This document shows, piece after piece, positions 1-8,383 of a DNA stretch of 34,676 bases. A program made the position numbers and the translations under genes. The notes beneath the pieces are model-generated. The model ran no database searches. It saw nothing but the letters and a program-made list of their open reading frames with translations, and was not told the origin of the DNA. Origin of the DNA: Mesobacillus subterraneus (GTDB lineage Bacteria; Bacillota; Bacilli; Bacillales; Cytobacillaceae); NCBI RefSeq assembly GCF_000934845.1, contig NZ_JXIQ01000125.1:1-34676 (forward strand), read 5' to 3'. How positions within the stretch are numbered: position 1 is the stretch's first letter; every line of letters begins with the position of its first letter.

Positions 1-71
1 TAGGCGCTGGAGCTGGATTAAGAAAACCACAAGTAGTTAGCCACAACTAAATAATTTTATAATTTCCTAAA

Positions 72-320
72 CAAAAAAAGCCCTCATCCCTGGACAGGGA
101 CGAGAGCTTACTCGCGGTACCACCCTGATTATGAACGCAAAAAATCACGCCCATCTCTCAATGACGCCTTAACGCAGCTCACGGCAGGTTTTTCCTGCAC
201 TCCGGAATAGCATTCTGTTATCCTTCACCGGGAATTCTTTCAGCCTAGGAATCCCTCTCTGGTCGATGGACTATAACATACTCGTTCCTTCTCCATTTTT
301 TGAATATTTATCTATAGCCG
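72..320 (-). promoter_or_regulatory. T-box riboswitch leader, alanine type (for alaS, outside window)
   Basis: This is a tRNA-sensing leader transcribed leftwards. The conserved T-box AGGGTGGTACCGCG lies at 113-126. It is followed by a terminator with 14-bp arms at 79-108 and a run of seven T (minus strand) at 72-78. The antiterminator bulge TGGT would pair with an ACCA acceptor end, meaning discriminator A, as in tRNA-Ala. Stem I shows the AGAGAGG element and a probable specifier GCT (Ala) at 209-211 in the context GAATGCTATTC. B. subtilis has alaS at this position, so the controlled gene is inferred to be alaS to the left of base 1. Bases 1-71 continue the leader or 5' UTR and hold no start codon that I can assign. 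Confidence 0.9.
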
Positions 321-321
321 A

Positions 322-350
322 ATTATATATAGCAGTACTGCGTTTGTCAA
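322..350 (-). promoter_or_regulatory. Sigma-A promoter of the alaS T-box transcript
   Basis: On the minus strand, TTGACA (345-350) and TATAAT (322-327) are separated by exactly 17 bp, a perfect consensus. Transcription should start near 315, just before the T-box leader. Confidence 0.9.
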
Positions 351-372
351 ACGTCCCTGGCAAAAAATTATC

Positions 373-1446
373 TCAGAGGAACTTTCTTCTTTCATGAATG
401 ATATGATCTCTGGCATGAATCAGTGCCGCCCTTATTATCACGAGGACAGGAACTGCCAAAATAAGTCCTAGAATGCCTCCCACTTCTTCCCCGGCCAGCA
501 AAGCGAACATAATCATTAATGGATGCATGTGCAGGCTTTTTCCTACTATCAACGGGGACAAGATGTTGCCTTCCAGAAATTGCAGCGAAAAGACGATCAC
601 AAGTGACAAGAGCACCATTTTCACGGACATTGTCGCGGCAATGATGACAGCCGGAATCGCTCCGATCAGCGGACCAAAATACGGTATGACATTGGTGATT
701 CCGACAATGGCCCCAAGTAGGAGGGAGTACTTAATGCCTGCAAACCAGAAAAAAAAGGAAGAGAGCACGCCAATAATCAGGCAGACGAGAAGCTGACCTC
801 TTATATAACTGCCGAGTGACTTGTCTACTTCATGGAGAAATCTTGCACCTTGCTGCCTCCATTGCCTTGGAGTCATGTACCACGCCGCTTTTTTCATCGC
901 CTTGAAGTCCTTAAGCATGTAAAAGGCAATGAACGGAATTACCGCAATCGTCAAAATAGAATTGACAATTTCCATCAAAAAGGACATCGTTGCGGCAAGC
1001 ACATCGTCCAGCCACTGCTCCATGCTGTTGATTCCATCTTCTATTCTTTCATGAATTCCTGCAGGCCATGTCGAGGTCTCGTTTACGACATTGTTGACCA
1101 TTTGTTTATATTGTTCGGCAAAAGCAGGAGCGTTCTCTGTTAAGTCGCGCAGCTGATAGATTAAAGCGGGAATCCCTTTATAAAAGGCAAATCCAGCACC
1201 GCCAAAAAAGAAAATATATATAATCAAAATTGATAGTCCCCGATGCAGCCCCCTTTGGTTAAGAGATTCCACGATCGGGTGAAGCAGATATGTAATGAAA
1301 GCAGCTAGCAAAAATGGAATCAGCAGCGATCCAACAATATGCAGCACCGGAATCCACAATGCTTGCAGCTTCATGAAAACGAACAGAACAATAAACAAAA
1401 GGAGAAGAAATCCAAGCCGGTAGTACCATTTCATTTGGATATTCAC
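373..1446 (-). CDS. yrrI: AI-2E family transporter / PerM-like membrane protein YrrI
   Basis: The 357-residue integral membrane protein belongs to the AI-2E/PerM (TqsA-like) family. There are hydrophobic segments at both ends: two near residues 10-55, one near 70-90, one near 150-175 and a block of several from about 215 to 345. Family members have been linked to autoinducer export or Na+/H+ exchange; the substrate here cannot be read from sequence. The start is GTG at 1446, preceded by GAGGGAGGG about ten bases upstream; an in-frame ATG four codons later lies too far from that site. It sits directly upstream of the alaS T-box, as in B. subtilis, where glnQHMP separates it from yrzQ. That operon is missing here. 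Confidence 0.85.
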   Translation of the reverse strand: MNIQMKWYYRLGFLLLLFIVLFVFMKLQALWIPVLHIVGSLLIPFLLAAFITYLLHPIVESLNQRGLHRGLSILIIYIFFFGGAGFAFYKGIPALIYQLRDLTENAPAFAEQYKQMVNNVVNETSTWPAGIHERIEDGINSMEQWLDDVLAATMSFLMEIVNSILTIAVIPFIAFYMLKDFKAMKKAAWYMTPRQWRQQGARFLHEVDKSLGSYIRGQLLVCLIIGVLSSFFFWFAGIKYSLLLGAIVGITNVIPYFGPLIGAIPAVIIAATMSVKMVLLSLVIVFSLQFLEGNILSPLIVGKSLHMHPLMIMFALLAGEEVGGILGLILAVPVLVIIRAALIHARDHIIHERRKFL

Positions 1447-1492
1447 TTTTAGTCGCCCTCCCTCTCGTTTATTCTTGAGAGAAAGGAGAGGG

Positions 1493-1520
1493 ATTATACC
1501 TAAGAAAAAGATTGTCGCAA
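1493..1520 (-). promoter_or_regulatory. Probable sigma-A promoter of yrrI
   Basis: Minus strand TTGCGA (1515-1520) and a perfect TATAAT (1493-1498) are spaced 16 bp. The -10 box is about 50 bp upstream of the GTG start of yrrI. Confidence 0.7.
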
Positions 1521-1634
1521 CTTCCTAGTGGCAAGCACCTCTCTACTCGCCGTTTCCTTCTCCTCCTTGAGACGGAATTTAATCAGAACAGAGATGATCG
1601 TATGCTAGGTGTATTTATGTGAAAAGGTCAATTT

Positions 1635-1763
1635 GGGCACCAATATGGATCATTGGTTACCTCTTTTCCTAGTTTCTGGATTTTTCGGGCACTAATACAG
1701 CTCATTGGTTACCTCTTTTCCCGATTTCTGGATTTTTTGGGCACCAATACGGCTTATTTGGTT
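1635..1763. repeat. 52-bp tandem repeat, two full copies and a partial third
   Basis: Units at 1635-1686 and 1687-1738 are 52 bp each and agree at 44 of 52 positions. A third, truncated copy of about 25 bp begins at 1739 (GGGCACCAATACGGCTTATT). The unit begins GGGCAC(C/T)AATA and contains TCATTGGTTACCTCTTTTCC. It lies in the 482-bp gap between yrzQ and yrrI, and nothing coding is convincing there. The rest of the gap holds the yrrI promoter (1493-1520) and about 130 bp (1764-1888) in which I see nothing recognisable. Confidence 0.85.
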
Positions 1764-1888
1764 CGAAAGAGATTTCACATGAAGAAAATGCTTGAAATTT
1801 ATCAGACTGTCAGCAAATTGGATGGGATTTCTTACCTTAAAGCCGTCGGGCAACCTCTTTGTTCAAACTTGTATCTTGTTAACCGTCG

Positions 1889-1920
1889 AAAAAATCCCCT
1901 GTAATCCTATACAGGGGATT
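1889..1920 (-). terminator. Rho-independent terminator after yrzQ
   Basis: There are 11-bp perfect arms (1893-1903 and 1910-1920, AATCCCCTGTA) with a six-base loop. Read on the minus strand, the hairpin ends in a run of six T. It follows the yrzQ stop by eight bases and ends the yrrD-yrzR-yrzQ transcript. Confidence 0.85.
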
Positions 1921-1928
1921 TATACTTG

Positions 1929-2063
1929 TTAAAGAAATGCTTTTGACATTTTTCTGCCTAGCTTCTTCATTTTCCTGCCAGACATTATATTGTTATTAGA
2001 AGCATAACGATAAACTGCCATACCCGCACCCAATGCGATAACGGAGGGTAACATTTTGTTCAT
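1929..2063 (-). CDS. yrzQ: Small YrzQ-like protein (DUF3918 type)
   Basis: A 44-residue basic protein beginning MNKMLPSVIALGAGMAVYR and ending in a Lys/Arg-rich tail (GRKMKKLGRKMSKAFL). One short hydrophobic segment (residues 5-17) is followed by a positively charged C-terminus. This matches my memory of the Bacillus YrzQ/DUF3918 small-protein family, whose function is unknown. GAGGTG lies six bases before the ATG at 2063. The gene follows yrzR by 23 bp and ends just before a strong terminator, so it is the last gene of the yrrD-yrzR-yrzQ cluster. It is easily missed because of its size. Confidence 0.8.
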   Translation of the reverse strand: MNKMLPSVIALGAGMAVYRYASNNNIMSGRKMKKLGRKMSKAFL

Positions 2064-2086
2064 GCGCTTCACCTCTTCGGATTTTT

Positions 2087-2278
2087 TTATATGCCGTATT
2101 GACGTTGATCTTCGTCGAATAAGTCGTCAAGGGAGCTTAATGTTCCATCTTCTTCGACTTGATGGGTATGGATCAGGCCATTATTCAAGGACAGCTCTAT
2201 GAAACAATTCCAGCAGTAATATTGGTTGATGCCAATTTTGCCAATATCCTTGCTTTGGCAATTCGGGCAACTTAACAT
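2087..2278 (-). CDS. yrzR: Small zinc-ribbon-like protein (YrzR-like)
   Basis: A 63-residue protein with two Cys pairs, CPNC (residues 4-7) and CWNC (22-25), spaced like a minimal zinc ribbon, followed by an acidic tail (SSLDDLFDEDQRQ). The metal-binding role is inferred from the Cys spacing; the biological role is unknown. ATG at 2278 is preceded by GAGGTG, which overlaps the yrrD stop, so translation is probably coupled. B. subtilis has a similar small gene, yrzR, beside yrrD; the symbol is given on position and size. Confidence 0.75.
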   Translation of the reverse strand: MLSCPNCQSKDIGKIGINQYYCWNCFIELSLNNGLIHTHQVEEDGTLSSLDDLFDEDQRQYGI

Positions 2279-2287
2279 AAGGACACC

Positions 2288-2764
2288 TCATCTCTGTTTC
2301 ACTGTCACGATGATGGCATCCTTTCCGATTGCAGGCGGACCCGTTGTCTTGACGACACGCTTTCCATTCATGATATCTGAAAAAAAGCCATCTGTTAGTT
2401 CGTACCCTACAATCGTGCCCAGTTCTTCCATAAAATATACGTCGTTCAATAAACCCAGCTGTTCTCCATCCCTAGAGAGCAGGATTTTGCCAGCCAGTCC
2501 TTCCTTTTGTTCAAACGTATATTCAGGCTCTGCCTCTAGACGCTGCAACACTGACTGATCCTTCACCATTAGACCATCCGAGCCAAACGATGCAACCTCT
2601 CCGATCTTGACCTGAAACGTTTTCTTGATGAATCCACCTCGTTGAACTAGTAAGCCTACTACGGTTCCATTGCTTGAAATGCTTACATCACATACTTCGC
2701 CCAGTTTTTGCCCACTTGCCAATTCAAATACAGGCAATCCCTTTAATCGTGAAAATGTCCGCAA
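2288..2764 (-). CDS. yrrD: PRC-barrel domain protein YrrD
   Basis: The 158-residue protein carries two PRC-barrel-like modules. The first is at about residues 5-70 (LPVFELASGQKLGEVCDVSI) and the second at about 85-145 (GLAGKILLSRDGEQLGLLND). PRC-barrels occur in RimM and in photosynthetic reaction-centre subunits and usually mediate protein or RNA contacts; no function is established here. The N-terminus MRTFSRLKGLPV matches the B. subtilis form and is encoded from a TTG codon at 2764, with a modest AAGGCGGG upstream. It lies 82 bp after recD2 and heads the yrrD-yrzR-yrzQ cluster. No signal peptide or membrane segment is seen. Confidence 0.8.
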   Translation of the reverse strand: MRTFSRLKGLPVFELASGQKLGEVCDVSISSNGTVVGLLVQRGGFIKKTFQVKIGEVASFGSDGLMVKDQSVLQRLEAEPEYTFEQKEGLAGKILLSRDGEQLGLLNDVYFMEELGTIVGYELTDGFFSDIMNGKRVVKTTGPPAIGKDAIIVTVKQR

Positions 2765-2846
2765 AAGTGTGTCCCGCCTTTCCGAACACTCTTAGGTTTT
2801 GCGATTGATCGGTTAATCATGCGGTGTAAGGTTTTCCAAAACAATA

Positions 2847-5270
2847 TTATGCTTCATTTTCTTCCATAAAATCGTAAGGAGTCAAATTACCCATTCCGAT
2901 CATCGGGTCTGCATTCTTAACGATTCCCATATAGTTCTTACGATTTACGTCTGGTAAAATTTTACTATCTATGCGATTACCGCTCCATTCCGGGAGCATC
3001 TCGACGAGCTTTTCAACAAGTGTCGTATTCCGCTCCTTATCCTGTCCGCGTTCGATGCCCATTTTTAGGGCGTCCTCTTCGCCAATAAGAATCAGAAATT
3101 GCTTGCTTCTTGTGATGGCCGTATAAATCAAATTCCTGCGCAGCATCCGGTAATAACTTTTTACGACCGGAAGGACAACAATCGGAAATTCACTTCCCTG
3201 AGATTTATGGACGGAACAGCAATAAGCATGGGTAATCTGCGAGAGCTCCGGCCTGTTGTAGGTGACCTCAATACCGTCAAATGACACGATTAGCTGATCC
3301 TGTTTTTCGACATTTTCCTTCGCGTAAAAAATCGCGATAACCTCGCCCATATCCCCGTTGAATACATTCGCTTCCGGCTGGTTGACCAGCTGGAGAACCT
3401 TGTCGCCAATTCGATATTTTATATCACCAAAGGCAAGCTCTTTTCTTGTTCCGTCTGCATTCGGATTGAATAGCGTCTGCAATAGTTCGTTTAAGCGGTC
3501 AATTCCCGCAGGTCCCCTGTACATTGGGGCAAGCACCTGGATATTCTTTGGCGAATAACCTTTTTTCTTAGCACTAGCAACAACCTTTTCGACTACTTGA
3601 GGAATTTGGTTTGTTGTACACTGGATAAAAGATCGGTCGGATTTTTGGACAGAAATGTCAGCAGGAAGCAATCCTTTTTTGATTTGGTGGGCAAGTTCAA
3701 TAATAGAGGAACCTTCTGCTTGCCTGTAAATATCCGTAAGTCTCACGGTCGGGATTCTGCCGGAATCAAGCAAATCCTTTAAGACTTGGCCAGGGCCGAC
3801 TGAAGGAAGCTGGTCTTCGTCCCCGACCATTATCACCTGAATATTATCAGGCAGTGATTTGAACAATTGATAAGCAAGCCAAATATCGACCATTGATGTC
3901 TCATCTATAATCAAGATTTTCCCTTCTAGCGGCTGATCCTCATTATATTCAAAGCCTTCCGCACCATTCCAGCGAAGCAGTCTGTGAATGGTCACTGCAG
4001 GCAAACCAGTGGACTCGGTCATTCGTTTTGCCGCCCTGCCGGTAGGTGCTGCCAGTAAAAACGGGTATGGCTCTTCCTTTTTGTAATCTCTTGGATCTAA
4101 GGAACAGCCGTGCAATTCCCCATATAGTTCAACGATTCCTTTTATCACAGTCGTTTTTCCTGTGCCAGGTCCGCCCGTGAGGATCATCATAGGAGACATC
4201 AGCGCCGTTTGGATGGCATCTTTTTGGCTCGGAGCATATTGGACGTTTAGACGCTCTTCAAGATTCCCGAGTGCAAGCAGAAATTCCGATTCAGGAAATT
4301 GATTTTCATACTCCGTCTGGTCAAGAATTTTCTTCACCTTAGCGACAAGTCCCTTTTCTGAATAATAAAGCGATGGCAAATAGATTTTCTGTTCTTCGGA
4401 AATCAGCTTTCCTTCTTCACCTAGCTTGATGATTTCCTGAGAGATTTCCGTAAATTCAATTTCAAAATTTTGATTGTCTTCCAGCAACTTTTTGACATCG
4501 ACCAGCAGCGATTCCGCTTCCATGTAGACGTGTCCACCTTGGATGCTGGAATTTTCTAATGTATAAAGACAAGCCGCCTTGATCCGGTCAGGATGGTTCC
4601 CTGTCAATCCAAGCTGGCTTCCAAGCTCGTCCGCTCTGCCAAAACCAATGCCTTCAATATCTTCGACAAGCTTATAAGGATTGTTTTGGATCACTTCAAT
4701 CGCCTGTTCTTTATATACCTGATATATTTTCATCGACAGCTGTGGGCCAAAACCATATTCGTTCAAAGCGACCATCACCTGTTCAAGGCCCTGATGTTCC
4801 ATCAAAGAATCATACAAGTCTTTTGCCTTCTCGGGTGCCAGCTTCGGAATTTGATCCAAAACGGAGGGATTATCAATTATTTTTGCAATCGCTTTTTCAC
4901 CAAGCGTTTCGACAATTTTTTCAGCTGTTTTCTTTCCTATTCCTTTAAAAAGATCACTGGATAGATAGCTGATGATTCCCTGTTTGGATTGGGGAAGGTC
5001 TTTCCTGAAATGCGTTGCATGAAATTGGGCGCCAAACTTCGGATGTTCTTTTACTTCACCAAAGAAAGTATACGTCTCCTGCTCATGAACCTTGGGGAAG
5101 TACCCGGTAATGACTGCCTCTTTATCATCATATTGTTCATTCGTTTCTTCGACCCTGATTCTTAGCACGGTGTACAGGTTTTGTTCATTGTGAAAGATGG
5201 TCACTAAATGCTTCCCTTTCATGAATTTCCCCTGCTCTGCAAACAAATCTAAAGAGTCTTGCTTATCCAA
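2847..5270 (-). CDS. recD2: RecD2-type ATP-dependent DNA helicase
   Basis: An 807-residue superfamily 1 helicase of the RecD2/YrrC type, a 5'-3' helicase that acts without RecBC in Gram-positive bacteria. The N-terminal region has an OB-like domain (residues 20-95) and helix-hairpin-helix repeats (about 95-225, e.g. LFKGIGKKTAEKI). The motor carries Walker A GGPGTGKTT at 366-374 and Walker B IIDETSMVD with DE at 456-457. GDEDQLPSVGPG and the late motif HAYCCSVHKSQGSEF also fit. The TTG at 5270 has AAGGGGGAAG upstream; an ATG 16 codons later (5222) also has an AGGGG site, so the start is uncertain. The TPR gene yrrB, which separates recD2 from mnmA in B. subtilis, is absent. Confidence 0.95.
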   Translation of the reverse strand: MDKQDSLDLFAEQGKFMKGKHLVTIFHNEQNLYTVLRIRVEETNEQYDDKEAVITGYFPKVHEQETYTFFGEVKEHPKFGAQFHATHFRKDLPQSKQGIISYLSSDLFKGIGKKTAEKIVETLGEKAIAKIIDNPSVLDQIPKLAPEKAKDLYDSLMEHQGLEQVMVALNEYGFGPQLSMKIYQVYKEQAIEVIQNNPYKLVEDIEGIGFGRADELGSQLGLTGNHPDRIKAACLYTLENSSIQGGHVYMEAESLLVDVKKLLEDNQNFEIEFTEISQEIIKLGEEGKLISEEQKIYLPSLYYSEKGLVAKVKKILDQTEYENQFPESEFLLALGNLEERLNVQYAPSQKDAIQTALMSPMMILTGGPGTGKTTVIKGIVELYGELHGCSLDPRDYKKEEPYPFLLAAPTGRAAKRMTESTGLPAVTIHRLLRWNGAEGFEYNEDQPLEGKILIIDETSMVDIWLAYQLFKSLPDNIQVIMVGDEDQLPSVGPGQVLKDLLDSGRIPTVRLTDIYRQAEGSSIIELAHQIKKGLLPADISVQKSDRSFIQCTTNQIPQVVEKVVASAKKKGYSPKNIQVLAPMYRGPAGIDRLNELLQTLFNPNADGTRKELAFGDIKYRIGDKVLQLVNQPEANVFNGDMGEVIAIFYAKENVEKQDQLIVSFDGIEVTYNRPELSQITHAYCCSVHKSQGSEFPIVVLPVVKSYYRMLRRNLIYTAITRSKQFLILIGEEDALKMGIERGQDKERNTTLVEKLVEMLPEWSGNRIDSKILPDVNRKNYMGIVKNADPMIGMGNLTPYDFMEENEA

Positions 5271-5338
5271 AGTTTCTTCCCCCTTTCCGCTGATTCATTC
5301 GCGTTTACTGTGCTTTGAACACGCCTTTCTCCATGCTA

Positions 5339-5347
5339 AGTATATCA
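5339..5347 (-). promoter_or_regulatory. Possible extended -10 promoter of recD2
   Basis: The minus strand reads TGATATACT, an extended -10 (TG-N-TATACT), about 70 bp upstream of the recD2 start and just downstream of the mnmA terminator. No good -35 box is seen. It would give recD2 its own transcript. Confidence 0.5.
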
Positions 5348-5370
5348 TAATCAGCTATGCAGTTGCCCAA

Positions 5371-5407
5371 AATAATCCCCAGCGAAGCAGGCTCGCCGGG
5401 GATTATT
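5371..5407 (-). terminator. Terminator after mnmA
   Basis: Perfect 10-bp arms AATAATCCCC / GGGGATTATT (5371-5380, 5398-5407), with extra GCGA/TCGC pairing inside, lie just after the mnmA stop. The T-rich flank is short (TTTT after the stem on the minus strand). It separates the cymR-yrvO-mnmA operon from recD2. Confidence 0.75.
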
Positions 5408-5412
5408 CAGGA

Positions 5413-6543
<1,131 letters not shown>

Positions 6544-6557
6544 CTACTAGTCTACCC

Positions 6558-7712
6558 TTAAGCTCCATTGTTTTTCGTCAGCCTCTGGACAATTTTTGCT
6601 GTATCCTCAGCTGCTTTGTCGATCTGTTCTTGTGTATTGTGTAATCCGAAACTGAAGCGGATGGAGTTTGTCAGCCTTTCAGATTCTTTCCCGAACATCG
6701 CCACAAGCACATGCGATGGATCGATGGAACCTGCTGTGCATGCTGAACCGCTTGATGCCGCGATTCCAGCAAGGTCCAGATTGACAAGCATTGCTTCGAC
6801 ATTTGTACCAGGAAAGCTTAAGTTTAAAATATGCGGCATTGTATAATCAAGCAATCCGTTCAGCTGGAAGTGGATTTCACTATCTTCAAGTCTTTTGATA
6901 AAACGGTTCTTTAAATCCCTATAGAAGATGCGTTTCGTATCAAGGTCTATTTGTGATAGTTGGACTGCTTTTCGGAATCCAGCTATGGCTGCGACATTTT
7001 CTGTGCCAGCCCGGCGCTTCCTTTCCTGTTCTCCGCCGAACAGTTGGCGAGCCAGCTTTATTCCATCACGGATATAAACGAAACCAATCCCTTTTGGTCC
7101 ATTCATTTTATGGGCCGAAACGGAAAGCATATCTACTTTCATCTCTTCCACATCTAAGTTTTCAATCCCGTAAGCCTGCACAGCATCTGTATGAAAAACA
7201 GCCTGGTGTTCAGCAAGGCGTTGTCCTATTTCTGTGATCGGCTGGATTGTGCCCACCTCATTATTTCCGTACATGATAGTAACAAGAATCGTATCCTCAC
7301 GTAATGCATCGTCAAATGTCTTCATGTTAACATAGCCATTTTCATCGACAGGGAGGTAGGTAACTTCAAAACCGCGCTTTTCCAACTCCATACAGCTATG
7401 CAGCACAGCGTGGTGTTCCACCTGTGTAGTTATGATATGCTGTCCTTTTGCACGGTTTTGTTCGGCATATCCAATAACAGCAAGGTTATCGCTTTCTGTT
7501 CCGCCGCTTGTGAACAGAATATTATTCGCTTTTGTCCCAATGCTCTTTGCCAGTTCATCACGAGTAGCATCAAGGATTTTTCTGGCCTCGCGCCCGAAAT
7601 GATGGATGCTTGAAGGATTTCCAAACTCCGTTGTCATTACTTTTACCATTTCAGCCAGGACTTCTGGATGCATCGGTGTAGTGGCCGCATGGTCCAAATA
7701 GATTCTATTCAA
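6558..7712 (-). CDS. yrvO: Cysteine desulfurase YrvO (IscS/NifS family)
   Basis: A 384-residue PLP enzyme that removes sulfur from L-cysteine as a protein-bound persulfide. His100 in the EHHAV motif, Asp176 (HTDAVQ), the PLP lysine Lys202 in SAHKMNGPKG and the catalytic Cys325 in SGSACTAGS are all present. The active-site cysteine sits in a long loop as in class I (IscS-like) enzymes. Its place between cymR and mnmA points to the YrvO role of supplying sulfur for tRNA 2-thiolation, rather than general Fe-S assembly. The start is TTG at 7712 with GAGGG seven bases upstream; no closer ATG gives the conserved N-terminus NRIYLDHAATTP. Confidence 0.95.
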   Translation of the reverse strand: MNRIYLDHAATTPMHPEVLAEMVKVMTTEFGNPSSIHHFGREARKILDATRDELAKSIGTKANNILFTSGGTESDNLAVIGYAEQNRAKGQHIITTQVEHHAVLHSCMELEKRGFEVTYLPVDENGYVNMKTFDDALREDTILVTIMYGNNEVGTIQPITEIGQRLAEHQAVFHTDAVQAYGIENLDVEEMKVDMLSVSAHKMNGPKGIGFVYIRDGIKLARQLFGGEQERKRRAGTENVAAIAGFRKAVQLSQIDLDTKRIFYRDLKNRFIKRLEDSEIHFQLNGLLDYTMPHILNLSFPGTNVEAMLVNLDLAGIAASSGSACTAGSIDPSHVLVAMFGKESERLTNSIRFSFGLHNTQEQIDKAAEDTAKIVQRLTKNNGA

Positions 7713-7748
7713 ACTTTTTCCCTCTCTTATTAGAAGATAGATTTTTCG

Positions 7749-8171
7749 TTATATATAAAACATATAAGCATCGGATTCGCCAACTTGTTCGGTGTGGTTA
7801 GCCAGATCTTCAATCGTGGTATTGTCCAGCACATCTTTTACGGCATCTCTGATTCTTGTCCACAATTCACGCTTGGCGGGTTCTTCATCCTCAATGCCTT
7901 CGACAATGCTGATTGGGCCTTCGAGAACTCGAATGATATCGCCTGCTGAGATATGCGAAGGTTCAGAGCCAAGAATATATCCACCATATGCTCCTCTAAC
8001 GCTTTTCACCAATCCGGCATTTCTAAGCGGAGCAACCAGCTGTTCTAAATAGTGCTCTGATAAATCATTCGCTTGGGCAATCGCCTTTAGCGAAGTTGGA
8101 CCTTCGCCGTAATTTTTGGCGAGCTCGATCATGATGGTCAGTCCATAGCGCCCTTTCGTGGAAATTTTCAT
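7749..8171 (-). CDS. cymR: Cysteine metabolism repressor CymR (Rrf2 family)
   Basis: A 140-residue Rrf2-family winged-helix regulator. The N-terminal HTH (MKISTKGRYGLTIMIELA, then LKAIAQANDLSEHYLEQL) and the wing (GAYGGYIL) are clear. It has no cysteine at all, so it cannot bind an Fe-S cluster like IscR or NsrR. This fits CymR, which senses cysteine status through a complex with CysK and represses sulfur-uptake genes. I chose ATG at 8171 with GAGGTG six bases upstream; the longer in-frame GTG start (8180) lies inside that ribosome site. It heads the cymR-yrvO-mnmA operon, linking cysteine control with sulfur use, and is divergent from rarA. Confidence 0.95.
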   Translation of the reverse strand: MKISTKGRYGLTIMIELAKNYGEGPTSLKAIAQANDLSEHYLEQLVAPLRNAGLVKSVRGAYGGYILGSEPSHISAGDIIRVLEGPISIVEGIEDEEPAKRELWTRIRDAVKDVLDNTTIEDLANHTEQVGESDAYMFYI

Positions 8172-8246
8172 TTTGCACACCTCTGTTCCATTATTGGGGT
8201 GATCTTTATTTGTTAGATTAAAACATGCACGAGAGCATGCTTACAA

Positions 8247-8275
8247 GGTATATAGTAACAAAAATCCTCAGTCAA
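8247..8275 (-). promoter_or_regulatory. Sigma-A promoter of cymR-yrvO-mnmA
   Basis: Minus strand TTGACT (8270-8275), a 17-bp spacer and TATACC (8247-8252), about 76 bp upstream of cymR. A short inverted repeat CATGC-N6-GCATG (8224-8239) lies in the untranslated leader just downstream; it does not resemble the CymR operator I know. Confidence 0.65.
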
Positions 8276-8383
8276 TAGGTAGGCTTTTGACATTATAGCA
8301 TAACTGGCAGGAACAATGCGCAAGTCCCTTGTTCATGGTATTGTATAGGTAAACGAATTTGCCCAGTTAGGGAGGGATGAGCA

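Noticed and set aside
1635-1763. CRISPR array
   Set aside because: The repeats are head to tail, with no spacers and only two full copies, and there are no cas genes in the window.
1653-1904. Plus-strand 83-codon open frame in the yrzQ-yrrI gap
   Set aside because: It translates the tandem repeat, has no good ribosome site, and ends inside the yrzQ terminator. The 42-codon inner ATG form (from about 1780) is no better.
7749-8171. IscR/NsrR-type Fe-S sensor
   Set aside because: The Rrf2 protein has no cysteine residues, and its neighbours fit CymR.
8281-8383. TTGACA at about 8287 as the rarA promoter
   Set aside because: No acceptable -10 box lies 16-18 bp downstream, and other pairings in the gap are weak.
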